Below, piece by piece: positions 8,628 through 16,145 of a stretch of DNA of 19,387 bases. The first letter of the stretch is position 1. The number at the start of each line of letters is the position of its first letter. The position numbers and the translations under genes were made by a program. The stretch is taken from the NCBI GenBank assembly GCA_036274635.1, contig DASUFI010000233.1, positions 1 to 19,387 on the forward strand, read 5' to 3'. The stretch comes from DASUFI01 sp036274635. Lineage in GTDB: Bacteria; Planctomycetota; B15-G4. The notes under the pieces were generated by a model, which saw nothing but the letters and a program-made list of their open reading frames with translations, made no database searches and was not told where the DNA came from.

Positions 8628-8734
8628 GCGCGTCACGGCCGGTGTCGGGGGACCGTCGTGGCGGGCGCCGCGCCCTTCGTCGCGGCGTCGAGCGTGCCGG
8701 TGCTCAGGAGTCGGGCTGCGTCGGGCTGGCAACC

Positions 8735-10078
8735 TCAGGTCGGCGACGTGACCGGCTGACCGTTGGGACCGAACACCATCTGGCTCGGGTCGTTGGCGTA
8801 CTGCACCGCGGTCTCGCGCGAGATGGCGCCGCGCGCGACGAGCTGCATGAGGTGCTTCTCCATCGAGATCATGTGGTCGCGCGCCGAGAGCTGGATCGTG
8901 GCGTAGATCTGGTGCCAGTTGCCGGTGCGGATGAGGTTGCCGACCGCGGGCACGTTCTTCAGCACCTCATAGGTAGCCACGCGGCCCTTGGTATCGGAGC
9001 GCGGCACCAGCTTCTGCGCGATGACGTAGGCCAGCGAGAAGGACAGCTGCGACATGACCTCCTTGCTGCGCTCGGCCGGGAACAGGTCCACGATGCGCGT
9101 GACCACGCCCTTGGTGTCGCGCGTGTGCAGCGTGGTGAAGACCAGGTGCCCGGTCTCGGCCGCCGTGAGGGCCAGCGTGGCCGTCTCGGTGTCGCGAATC
9201 TCGCCCACCAGGATGACGTCCGGGTCCTCGCGCAGGGCCGAGCGCAGCCCGCCGTGGAAGGTGGGCGTGTGCAGACCCACCTCGCGCTGGGACACCAGGC
9301 ACTTCTCGTTCTTCATCACGAACTCGATGGGGTCCTCGAGCGTGATGATGCGCAGGCTCTCGGTGCGGTTCAGCGTGGACAGCAGCGACGAGATGGTCGT
9401 GCTCTTGCCCGACCCGGTGATGCCCGTGATGACCACCAGGCCCTGGGACAGGTGCAGGATGCTGTGCAGCACCTCCTCGTCCGGGAAGCCCAGCGACTCC
9501 ATGGACGGCACGGTGCGCGGCAGGCTGCGGATGACGCAGGCGACGCCGTCGCGATCGTGGAAGGCGTTGATGCGGAAGTTCATGCCGCCCTCCTCCTCGA
9601 TGTGGAAGGCGGCGTCGACGTCCTGCGGGTACTCGCGCTCGAGCTTCTCGATCTGGTCGTTGCGCAGCAGCGGGTAGACCAGCTGCTTGACGGTCTCCTT
9701 GGTCAGCGGCGCGGCCTTGTCCATGGGGATCAGGTCGCCGTCGAGGCGGAAGCGCGCGGGCTCGCCCACCTTGAGGTGCAGGTCGGCCAGGCGCGACATG
9801 CCGTTGCGCTCCCACTTCTTGTCGGTGAAGCGGTGCAGCAGGTCGAGCACGGAGAGCAGCTTGTCCCGCACCGGGTAGCACTTGGGCGGGTCGAAGTCCT
9901 GGTGCGGGTTGGCGCGGGCGGGCTCGAGGGCCTCCGCGGGAGCGTCCGGCGAGTCGGGAACGTCCGGCGACTCGAGCGAGGCCGGCACCTCGGGCGGATC
10001 GAAGCTGCGGACGGCGGCCGTCGCCGTGAGCGACACGCGCGGCTGCTCATCGGGTGGCGCGAGCGGGATGTCGGTCAC
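8735..10078 (-). CDS. pilT: PilT-type type IV pilus retraction ATPase with an N-terminal extension
   Basis: The product has 447 residues from GTG 10078, which is preceded by GGAGG nine bases upstream. Typical PilT is about 345-370 residues. The first 75 or so residues here are Pro/Ala/Asp/Glu-rich (PEVPASLESPDVPDSPDAPAE region) and look disordered. The core has a PAS-like N-domain (ADLHLKVGEPARFRLDG), Walker A GITGSGKSTT (219-228, Lys225), an Asp box (ITLEDPIEF), Walker B (DPDVILVGEIRD), a His box (TGHLVFTTLHTRD) and a NLIR segment resembling the PilT AIRNLIR motif. It should be a hexameric cytoplasmic motor that depolymerises pili; PilU or another secretion ATPase is the main alternative. 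No other pilus gene is in the window. The next gene downstream is a diguanylate cyclase. Confidence 0.93.
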   Translation of the reverse strand: MTDIPLAPPDEQPRVSLTATAAVRSFDPPEVPASLESPDVPDSPDAPAEALEPARANPHQDFDPPKCYPVRDKLLSVLDLLHRFTDKKWERNGMSRLADLHLKVGEPARFRLDGDLIPMDKAAPLTKETVKQLVYPLLRNDQIEKLEREYPQDVDAAFHIEEEGGMNFRINAFHDRDGVACVIRSLPRTVPSMESLGFPDEEVLHSILHLSQGLVVITGITGSGKSTTISSLLSTLNRTESLRIITLEDPIEFVMKNEKCLVSQREVGLHTPTFHGGLRSALREDPDVILVGEIRDTETATLALTAAETGHLVFTTLHTRDTKGVVTRIVDLFPAERSKEVMSQLSFSLAYVIAQKLVPRSDTKGRVATYEVLKNVPAVGNLIRTGNWHQIYATIQLSARDHMISMEKHLMQLVARGAISRETAVQYANDPSQMVFGPNGQPVTSPT

Positions 10079-10087
10079 GGCAGGCAG

Positions 10088-10092
10088 CCTCC
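10088..10092 (-). promoter_or_regulatory. Shine-Dalgarno site for the GTG start of the PilT-type ATPase
   Basis: On the minus strand GGAGG lies nine bases upstream of GTG 10078. The next in-frame Met would remove the N-terminal extension and part of the conserved region, so this site supports the long form. Confidence 0.5.
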
Positions 10093-10142
10093 GCGGGGGG
10101 ACGGACGACTCCCCTCTTCGGCCGTCGGCCGGGCCGACTTGC

Positions 10143-10166
10143 GCAGCGGCGCGCGCGGAGCGCTGC
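10143..10166 (-). terminator. GC-rich hairpin just after the choice-of-anchor B gene
   Basis: GCAGCG (10143-10148) and CGCTGC (10161-10166) form a six-base-pair stem starting four bases beyond the TAG stop at 10170-10172. A second palindrome (GTCGGCC/GGCCGAC, 10124-10138) follows. Neither has a T-run, so a terminator role is only suggested by position. Confidence 0.25.
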
Positions 10167-10169
10167 CCG

Positions 10170-11864
10170 CTACGGCTGCAGCACGGAGATCGTGACGTTG
10201 CTCACGGGCGCCGGGCCGCTGGGCACGGCCGGCAGCGCGGCGAACTGCCAGTACACGGTGAGCCCCGCGCCCGCCGCCGGCACGACCAGCGGCGGCAGCT
10301 GCGTGACGCCGTCGGGACCTGCGACCAGCGGCGGGAAGAGCACGAGGCTGGAGAAGCCCGCGCCGATGGCGAAGTCGACCTTGGGCGCGTGCGACGGCGA
10401 CGGGTCGAGCGACAGCGCCAGGAACTGCAGGTCGCCGGCGTCGCTGTCCATCACGTGCGTGATCGAGCCGCCGACGGCCACGTGCGACGTGCCCGAGTCC
10501 AGCTCCGGGCCGCCCGGCACCTGCAGCGGCAGCTGCAGCGGGTCGGAGGCGCCCTGCGCGTTCTCGACCGTGACCGCCACGAGGCCGGTCTGCGCCAGCG
10601 CCGGCATGGAGAAGGCCAGCACCTGGTCGTCCAGCGCGGTGAACTCGCCCGGGGCCAGCGTGACCGGGCCGACGTGCACGGCCGTGACCGACTGCATCCC
10701 GCCGCCGGTGAGCAGCACCTTGGGCGCCGCCTGGCCCGCGGTGGACACCTTGTTCGGCCACACCTCGCACAGCACCGGCCGGCCCGACGGATCCGGCGGG
10801 CAGGACGGGTTGAGCTTCAGCAGGTAGAAGCCCTTGTGGATGTCGCTGACGTAGATGAAGCCCGAGGGCGCGAAGGGGTACACGCCCCACGCGCCGGCGA
10901 TCATCACGATCTCGTTGCCGTCCGGCGTCGTGTCGTACTCGCCGATCTTCACCGGGTTGGTCGGGTCGCTGACGTCGAAGGCCAGGTAGCCGCGCTTGTA
11001 GTACGAGACGTGCGCGATGTGGCCGCGGATGTAGGGGTTGTGGCCCACCGTGTTGGGCCCCTGCGAGAGGTTCGCGACGGCCTTGAGGTTGGTGGGATCG
11101 GACACGTCCCACATCTCCAGGTTGCGCTTGCCGCCCTTCTCGTCGGCCACGAGGGCGTACTGGCCGTCCTCGGTGGTCCAGGTCGAGTGCGTGAACTCCG
11201 CGCCCGAGAGCTTGGAGCCCAGCACCGAGATGGCCGGCAGCTGGGAGACGTCGAGCAGCACGTACAGGCCGTCGTAGATGAGGCCCGCGTGCGCCACGCC
11301 GTCCTTGATGTAGATGTCGTGCACGTAGCCGTTCACGCCGGACAGGCCCTGGCCCTTCCACTTCGTGACGTAGGGCGGGTCCACCGGGTCGACGGCCAGG
11401 TCGTAGATGACCATGCCCTGCGCGGTGCCGTCGGCGTAGAGCTTGCCGGTCTGCATGTCGATCTGCACCGTGTGCGCGTGCTGGAAGAAGCTCATCCCGA
11501 ACTCGTTCGCGATGACGGGATGCTCGGGGTCCGACATGTCGATGACCAGCACGCCGCCGGCGCAGTCGTTCACCACGTACACGTACTGCCCGCGCGCCTT
11601 GCACTCGCGCCACATGCAGTGGGTGCCGGGGAAGTAGGCCACCTCGTAGGGGTTCAGCGGGTCGGTCGCATTGATGATGACGGTGCCGTCGGTCTCGCCC
11701 ATGATGGCGTACTCGCGCCCATCGGGCGCCGACCAGCCCCAGATGTTGCTGTACTTGTGGTGCTGCTCGAGCCTGGCCATCTTGGTGACGTTGAAGTCGA
11801 ACTCCTGCGCGGGCAGGGAGCTGACGAGCGCGAGGAGCGCCGCCGCGGTGAGCGCGATGCGCAT
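10170..11864 (-). CDS. Secreted choice-of-anchor B family (LVIVD-repeat) protein with IPT/TIG-like domain
   Basis: This 564-residue protein starts with a Sec signal peptide (MRIALTAAALLALVSSLPAQ). Residues about 25-365 contain six propeller-blade repeats of the type xxVIDxSDPxxPxxxxxxx, for example GGVLVIDMSDPEHPV, GYLAFDVSDPTNPVKIGEY and GTVIINATDPLNPYEVAY. The family phrases IWGWSAPDGREYA, GAWGVYPFAPSG and YVSDIHKGFYLL are also present, and together these define choice-of-anchor B proteins. An IPT/TIG-like Ig fold occupies about 381-450, and a beta-rich C-terminal module about 455-564. No catalytic motif is visible, so it is likely a structural or adhesive surface protein. The ATG at 11864 is chosen because it begins the signal peptide; the frame is open far upstream only through the neighbouring gene's other frame. 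A promoter-like TTGACA element lies upstream. Confidence 0.9.
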   Translation of the reverse strand: MRIALTAAALLALVSSLPAQEFDFNVTKMARLEQHHKYSNIWGWSAPDGREYAIMGETDGTVIINATDPLNPYEVAYFPGTHCMWRECKARGQYVYVVNDCAGGVLVIDMSDPEHPVIANEFGMSFFQHAHTVQIDMQTGKLYADGTAQGMVIYDLAVDPVDPPYVTKWKGQGLSGVNGYVHDIYIKDGVAHAGLIYDGLYVLLDVSQLPAISVLGSKLSGAEFTHSTWTTEDGQYALVADEKGGKRNLEMWDVSDPTNLKAVANLSQGPNTVGHNPYIRGHIAHVSYYKRGYLAFDVSDPTNPVKIGEYDTTPDGNEIVMIAGAWGVYPFAPSGFIYVSDIHKGFYLLKLNPSCPPDPSGRPVLCEVWPNKVSTAGQAAPKVLLTGGGMQSVTAVHVGPVTLAPGEFTALDDQVLAFSMPALAQTGLVAVTVENAQGASDPLQLPLQVPGGPELDSGTSHVAVGGSITHVMDSDAGDLQFLALSLDPSPSHAPKVDFAIGAGFSSLVLFPPLVAGPDGVTQLPPLVVPAAGAGLTVYWQFAALPAVPSGPAPVSNVTISVLQP

Positions 11865-11931
11865 GGAGCGATTCCGGCAGGGAGCGGAGGGGGCGCGCCG
11901 GCGGACGCCGGTCCGGGTAGCGCCACGGATC

Positions 11932-11960
11932 ATCGAACGACGACTTGCAGCGGATGTCAA
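11932..11960 (-). promoter_or_regulatory. Candidate sigma-70-type promoter for the choice-of-anchor B gene
   Basis: On the minus strand a perfect TTGACA (11955-11960) is followed after 17 bases by TTCGAT (11932-11937), which matches three of six -10 positions. Transcription would start near 11925, leaving a leader of about 60 bases before ATG 11864. The -35 box overlaps the last codons of the upstream DUF1028 gene by no more than its surroundings: that gene's stop is at 11966-11968. Confidence 0.45.
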
Positions 11961-11965
11961 GCGAA

Positions 11966-13486
11966 TCAGGGCTCGATGGCCACGTTCACCGCATTGCTGG
12001 CGAAGTCCACCGGACCCAGCGTAATCCAGGCACACGAGATCTGCACCCCGAGCAGCGCGCTCATCAGGGCCGTCGAGGGCACGAAGGCGGCTGCACCCTG
12101 CGCGGCGCCGTCCAGCTGGCCGGGCGAGCCCGAGAGCACGCCGATGTCGGTCAGGCGCTGCGTCGCCAGGAAGAGCTGGTCGAGGTTGAGCGGCAGCAGG
12201 ACGCCGGTCGGCAGCGCCTGTCCTGGCTCGCTGCCGGTGGCGGAGACGAACATGACGAAGCTGCGCCCGGCGTCGGCGCTGGGCCCGAGCAGGTCGAGCT
12301 GCACGCTGCCGCCCAGCGCCGCCGACACCGAGTCGGCGTCGGCCTCCAGCGCCTGCCGCAGCCGGAGCTCGGGGTACGGGTACAGCGTGGCCGGCTTGAA
12401 GCCGTCGTCGACGCGCACGGCGAACAGGTCCTCGCCCGTGGCGCTGCCGGCGGTGACCTCCACCGAGTACGTGCCGTCGCCGTGGTCCGCGACCGGCCCG
12501 ATGCTGCAGGAGCCGGCGCTGCCGGGCGCGTGCGTCACCGTCACGGCCGCGCCGCCCGCGAGCAGCGGCGCGCCGAAGTAGTCGTACAGCGCCACGGTCA
12601 GCGTGCGCTGGCTCTGGCCGTCGGCCAGCAGCTCGTCGTGATCGAAGCCCGCCGCCGAGCGCAGGCCGTCCGGGTGGCCGTGCAGCGTGTCCACGAAGGC
12701 CGCGTACTGGTCCTCGAGCTGGTAGACCGGGTCCGGATCCGCCTCGAACTGGCCCTTCACGTTGAACGTGAGCCAGTACTGGCCGCTGGCGCAGCCCTTG
12801 AGAGCGGTGCAGGTGCCGTCCACGTCGCCGATGCGCGCCACCACCATGAAGCCGATGTGCGCGGACTTCACGAAGACCGGCGGCGGCGAGCCGCAGCCCG
12901 TGGGGTCGGACACGCTGCACGAACAGCGCCCGTCGCCGCCCATCGAGCGCGCGGCCTCCATGCCGGCGATGAGCCGGTCGGACAGCGAGCCCGGGGTGCC
13001 CGTCACCGCCGCGACGGCCGCCGCGATGACCGGCGCGCCCGTGAGCACGTTGCCCTGGATCGCGTAGGTGATGTCGCCCACCGTGCCGTGGACGTCCTCC
13101 TTGTATTGGCCCGCCGCGCCGCCGGTGAAGCCCGCGCCCGCCGGCGAGAGGTCGGCGATGCCGTACTGCCGCGACTTCCAGAACAGGTCGCCATCGAGCA
13201 GGATCGTGATGATCTCGTCCGGCGGCGTGCCCAGGATCAGGTTGTCGAAGATCTCCTTGCGGTTGGCCGCGGTCGTGTCGATCTGCGCCTGCGCGCAGCC
13301 GCCGCCCCTGCCCACCACCACCACCGGCAGCAGCTTGAGCAGGTCGAGGCCCTCGAGGCAGGTGGCCCCGGCCACGCCGACCTCCCCGGTGCTCGTGTTC
13401 ACCAGCACGATGGACCACGTGGCGGCGGCCGGCGGCGCGAGCAGCAGCAGCAGGACGCACAGCAGCGCGGCGGAGCGGGAGGCCAT
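11966..13486 (-). CDS. Secreted DUF1028 (predicted Ntn-hydrolase fold) protein with Ig-like and C-terminal beta modules
   Basis: The product has 506 residues. The ATG at 13486 follows GGAGG by seven bases. The signal peptide (MASRSAALLCVLLLLLAPPAAA) would be cut before Thr23, leaving TWSIVLVNTSTGEVGVAG at the N-terminus, which is the signature beginning of DUF1028. The domain runs to about residue 270 (RQYGIADL, then GNVLTGAPVIAAA and LSDRLIAGMEAA). A Cys-rich stretch (DGRCSCSVSDPTGCGSPPP) interrupts its end. Residues about 285-370 resemble an invasin/filamin-type Ig domain (DHGDGTYSVEVTAGS). Residues about 378-506 form a beta-rich C-terminal module (PTGVLLPLNLDQLF, and AAFVPS). I believe DUF1028 belongs to the Ntn-hydrolase clan, with Thr as a potential nucleophile, but no substrate is known. 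It is upstream of, and on the same strand as, the choice-of-anchor B gene. Confidence 0.9.
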   Translation of the reverse strand: MASRSAALLCVLLLLLAPPAAATWSIVLVNTSTGEVGVAGATCLEGLDLLKLLPVVVVGRGGGCAQAQIDTTAANRKEIFDNLILGTPPDEIITILLDGDLFWKSRQYGIADLSPAGAGFTGGAAGQYKEDVHGTVGDITYAIQGNVLTGAPVIAAAVAAVTGTPGSLSDRLIAGMEAARSMGGDGRCSCSVSDPTGCGSPPPVFVKSAHIGFMVVARIGDVDGTCTALKGCASGQYWLTFNVKGQFEADPDPVYQLEDQYAAFVDTLHGHPDGLRSAAGFDHDELLADGQSQRTLTVALYDYFGAPLLAGGAAVTVTHAPGSAGSCSIGPVADHGDGTYSVEVTAGSATGEDLFAVRVDDGFKPATLYPYPELRLRQALEADADSVSAALGGSVQLDLLGPSADAGRSFVMFVSATGSEPGQALPTGVLLPLNLDQLFLATQRLTDIGVLSGSPGQLDGAAQGAAAFVPSTALMSALLGVQISCAWITLGPVDFASNAVNVAIEP

Positions 13487-13592
13487 GGCTGACCCTCCGG
13501 GAGAGAGGCCCGCAGTCTACCCCTGTTGCGCGCCGCCGGGCGGGCCCCGCGATGTCCTATGCTGGGGCGCCCCGCGCACAGAAGAGAGGCCG

Positions 13593-14093
13593 ATGGAACG
13601 CTGGTCGATCGACATCCAGAAGGAGTACTTCAAGTTCTCCGCGGCCCACTTCCTGATCTTCCCCGACGGCACGGCCGAGCGCCTGCACGGCCACAACTAC
13701 CGCGTCTTCGTGGAGATCGACGCCTCGCTCTCGCGGCACGGCCTCGTCATCGACTTCAAGCGCGTCAAGCCGCTGGTGCGCGCGCTGGTGGACGAGCTGG
13801 ACGAGCACTGGCTGGTGCCCGGCCAGCACGAGGTGCTGCGCGTCGCGCCGCTGCCCGACGGGCGCGTCGAGGTGCGCTTCCGCGACCGCGTCTACGCCGC
13901 GCCGGCCGAGGACGTGCTGGTGCTGCCCGTCAACAACATCAGCGCCGAGAACCTGGCCACGCACCTGGGGCGCGAGCTGTGCCGTCGGCTGGAGGCGACC
14001 TTCGACGAGGTGCGCATCCGCTCGCTGCGCCTGGCGGTCGAGGAGACGGCCGGCCAGCGCGGCGTGTACCACGTGACGCGCGACGACGCATGA
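13593..14093 (+). CDS. 6-pyruvoyl-tetrahydropterin synthase / QueD superfamily protein lacking the usual Cys
   Basis: The product has 166 residues from ATG 13593, with GAGAGG about four bases upstream; QueD proteins are usually about 120-140. Zinc ligands are His19 (FSAAHF), His32 and His34 (LHGHNYRV). The Cys that normally stands four residues before the first His of HGH is Ala28, while Glu29 creates an ExxHGH motif. Where the family usually has Asp-His, this protein reads D70-E71-H72. An insertion of about 30 residues (around 77-108) explains the extra length. The usual reaction would be conversion of dihydroneopterin triphosphate to 6-carboxytetrahydropterin (queuosine pathway). The Glu form instead recalls PTPS-III enzymes, which supply 6-hydroxymethyl-dihydropterin for folate. 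I therefore give no symbol. Its stop overlaps the next start (ATGA), so it is co-translated with the pyroglutamyl peptidase gene. Confidence 0.9.
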   Translation: MERWSIDIQKEYFKFSAAHFLIFPDGTAERLHGHNYRVFVEIDASLSRHGLVIDFKRVKPLVRALVDELDEHWLVPGQHEVLRVAPLPDGRVEVRFRDRVYAAPAEDVLVLPVNNISAENLATHLGRELCRRLEATFDEVRIRSLRLAVEETAGQRGVYHVTRDDA

Positions 14094-14755
14094 GCGCGCT
14101 GTGCGTGCTGCTCACCGGCTACGAGCCCTTCGGGGGCGCGCGCGTCAACCCCAGCGAGCGGCTCGTGCGGGCCCTCGCGCGCGGCCGCCCGCCCCACCCG
14201 CGCCTGCGCCTCGCGGCCGCGGTGCTGCCCGTCGACCGCCGCGCCATGCCGCCGGCGCTCGAGCGCGCGCTGCGGGCGCACCGGCCCGACGTCGTGCTGG
14301 GCGTCGGGCAGGGCACGGGCCGCTTCGCGGTGGACCTCGAATCCGTCGCGCACAACCGCATCGACTTCCGTGGCGAGCGCGACAACGGCGGGCACTGCGC
14401 GCTGGGCGAGCCGCTCGTGGAGGGCGCGCCCGCGCGCCTCGTCTCGCGGCTGCCGCTGGCCGAGCTGGCGGCCGCGCTGCGCCGGCGCCACCTGCCGGTG
14501 CGCCTCTCGCGCGACGCGGGCCGGCACCTGTGCAACGCTCTGCTCTTCGAGCTGCTCGCGCGCCACCCGCGGCTGCCGTCGGCCTTCGTGCACGTGCCGC
14601 TGCTGCCATCGCAGGCCGCGGGACGCGCGCGCGGCGAGCCCAGCCTGCCCGAGTCGGTCAGCCGGACGTGCCTGTCGGCCCTGCTGGAGGAGCTGGCGCG
14701 GCGCCCGCCGGCGACTCCGGCGCCGCGCCCCGTGCGATCGCGCGCCGGCGCCTGA
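14090..14755 (+). CDS. pcp: Pyroglutamyl-peptidase I family cysteine peptidase (C15)
   Basis: This 221-residue product is the normal length for the family (about 215). TGYEPFGGARVNPSE (9-23) is the diagnostic N-terminal motif. The catalytic residues are inferred as Glu84 (in VDLESVAHN), Cys148 (in HLCNALLFELL) and His168 (in FVHVPLLPSQ), matching the Glu-Cys-His triad. It removes N-terminal pyroglutamate from peptides in the cytoplasm. The glycine-rich loop GQGTGR (73-78) replaces the more common GQAGGR. The start ATG overlaps the stop of the upstream pterin gene by four bases. The last 32 codons lie opposite the 3' end of rarA. The C-terminal tail after about residue 208 (PPATPAPRPVRSRAGA) looks unconserved and may exist because of that overlap. 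Confidence 0.9.
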   Translation: MSALCVLLTGYEPFGGARVNPSERLVRALARGRPPHPRLRLAAAVLPVDRRAMPPALERALRAHRPDVVLGVGQGTGRFAVDLESVAHNRIDFRGERDNGGHCALGEPLVEGAPARLVSRLPLAELAAALRRRHLPVRLSRDAGRHLCNALLFELLARHPRLPSAFVHVPLLPSQAAGRARGEPSLPESVSRTCLSALLEELARRPPATPAPRPVRSRAGA

Positions 14756-16076
14756 TCTCCGCCAGCCGCCGGGCCAGCTCGGGCTCCGCGCCGCGCGCGC
14801 CGGGCTCGTAGAAGCGCGCGCCGGCCAGCGCCTCGGGCAGGTGCTCCTGGGCCGTGACCGCGTCGGGCACGTCGTGCGGCAGGACGTAGCCGCGCCCGTG
14901 GCCCAGCGCGCGCGCCAGGGGCGTGGGCGCGTTGCGCAGGTCGTTGGGGACGGGCAGCGCGCCGTGCTCCTCGACGGCGTCGCGCGCCGCGTTCGAGGCG
15001 CGGTAGACCGCGTCCGAGCGCGGCGCCAGCGCGAGGTAGATGGCCGCCTGCACCAGCGCCGCGTCGCCCTCGGGCAGCCCGAGGAACTCCACCGCGGCCA
15101 GCGCGTCGAGGGCGATGCCCAGCGCACGCGGGTCGGCCAGTCCGACGTCCTCGCTGGCCATGCGCACGAGGCGGCGCGCGACGACGCGCGGATCCTCGCC
15201 CGCGACGAGCAGGCGCTGGATCCAGTAGGCGGCGGCGTCCGGGTCGCTGCCGCGCAGCGACTTGTGCAGGGCCGAGAGCAGGTCGTAGTGCGCGTCGCCG
15301 TCCTTGTCGTGGGCCGGCACCGCCTCGCCGCGCGCGGCGCGTGCGTCGTCCGCCTCGATGGTCGTGCGGCCGGCGCCCTGCGCCAGCTGCGCGGCCAGCT
15401 CGAGCTGGTTCAGCAGGCGCCGCGCGTCGCCGCCGGCCTGCGCGACGAGCACCTCGCCGGCCTCGGGCAAGAGCTGCAGCGGCGTGCCGCCCAGGCCCCG
15501 CTCGGCGTCGCCCAGCGCCCGCGACAGGAGCTGGCGCAGGTCCTGCGGCCCGAGGGCCGGCAGGCGCAGCAGCCGGCAGCGCGAGAGCAGCGCGGCGTTC
15601 ACGTGGAAGGCGGGGTTCTCCGTGGTGGCGCCCACGAGCGTGACGCGCCCTTCCTCCACCGCGTGCAGCAGCGCGTCCTGCTGGCCCTTGTGGAAGCGGT
15701 GGATCTCGTCCACGAAGAGCAGCGTGCGGGTGCCGCGCGCGCCGGTCTCGTCGGCGGCGAGGAGCGCGGAGCGCACGTCGTCCACGCCGGAGGACACCGC
15801 CGACAGCGCCGTGAACTCGTAGCCCGCCTCGCTGGCCAGGACGCGCGCCAGCGTGGTCTTGCCGCTGCCGGGCGGGCCCCACAAGAGCAGCGACGCCAGC
15901 CGGCGCGACTGCACCTCCTGCCTCAGCGGGGCGCCGGGCGCGAGCAGCGCCGCGAGGCCGACGAGCTCGTCCAGCCGCCGCGGGCGCAGGCGCTCGGCCA
16001 GTGGCGCGTGCTCGGCCGCGGCGCGGCGGCCGGCCTCGCTCCACAGGGAGGGCTCGCGGCGCGGTCGCGTGGGCAT
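14658..16076 (-). CDS. rarA: Replication-associated recombination protein A (RarA/MgsA, AAA+ ATPase)
   Basis: The product has 472 residues from ATG 16076, with GAGGT four bases upstream; the family is usually about 430-450. Walker A is GPPGSGKTT (67-75, Lys73), Walker B is LLFVDEIHRF (Asp123, Glu124), and the sensor-1 segment is VTLVGATTENPAFHVN. The C-terminal oligomerisation region carries the RarA signatures GEDPRVVARRLVRMASEDVG, YLALAPRSDAVY, LPVPNDLRNAPT and QEHLPEAL. It acts at stalled replication forks, related to clamp-loader ATPases. Conserved sequence stops near residue 449, and the remaining Ala/Pro/Gly tail is antisense to pcp. It is divergent from the osmC-like gene (81 bp apart). 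An AT-rich TATACT lies at 16103-16108 on its strand without a matching -35. Confidence 0.97.
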   Translation of the reverse strand: MPTRPRREPSLWSEAGRRAAAEHAPLAERLRPRRLDELVGLAALLAPGAPLRQEVQSRRLASLLLWGPPGSGKTTLARVLASEAGYEFTALSAVSSGVDDVRSALLAADETGARGTRTLLFVDEIHRFHKGQQDALLHAVEEGRVTLVGATTENPAFHVNAALLSRCRLLRLPALGPQDLRQLLSRALGDAERGLGGTPLQLLPEAGEVLVAQAGGDARRLLNQLELAAQLAQGAGRTTIEADDARAARGEAVPAHDKDGDAHYDLLSALHKSLRGSDPDAAAYWIQRLLVAGEDPRVVARRLVRMASEDVGLADPRALGIALDALAAVEFLGLPEGDAALVQAAIYLALAPRSDAVYRASNAARDAVEEHGALPVPNDLRNAPTPLARALGHGRGYVLPHDVPDAVTAQEHLPEALAGARFYEPGARGAEPELARRLAEIRRRRAIARGAAPESPAGAAPAPPAGPTGTSG

Positions 16077-16145
16077 GCGGACCTCGGGACGGACGGGAGC
16101 GCAGTATAGTCGCAGCCCGCGCGCGGCTGCTGCCGCGCCCCGCAC

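Noticed and set aside
8663..8675. GGGCG/CGCCC hairpin downstream of the PilT-type gene as a terminator
   Set aside because: It has a five-base-pair stem, a three-base loop and no T-run; such small GC hairpins are expected by chance in this base composition.
10170..13460. A single 1096-codon minus-strand frame that would fuse a large N-terminal region to the choice-of-anchor B protein
   Set aside because: Its first half is an off-frame reading of the DUF1028 gene. The signal peptide at 11864 and the promoter-like element upstream mark the real start.
13558..13563. TATGCT upstream of the pterin synthase-family gene as a -10 box
   Set aside because: It matches four of six positions but no -35 is present at the right distance.
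13593..14093. Straight assignment as queD
   Set aside because: The Cys of the QueD CxxxHGH motif is absent and the Asp-His pair is altered, so only the superfamily is supported.
16103..16110. AGTATAGT patch between rarA and the osmC-like gene, readable as a -10 box on either strand (TATACT or TATAGT)
   Set aside because: Neither orientation has a recognisable -35 at 16-18 bases. It is a plausible core promoter element but too weak to list as a feature.
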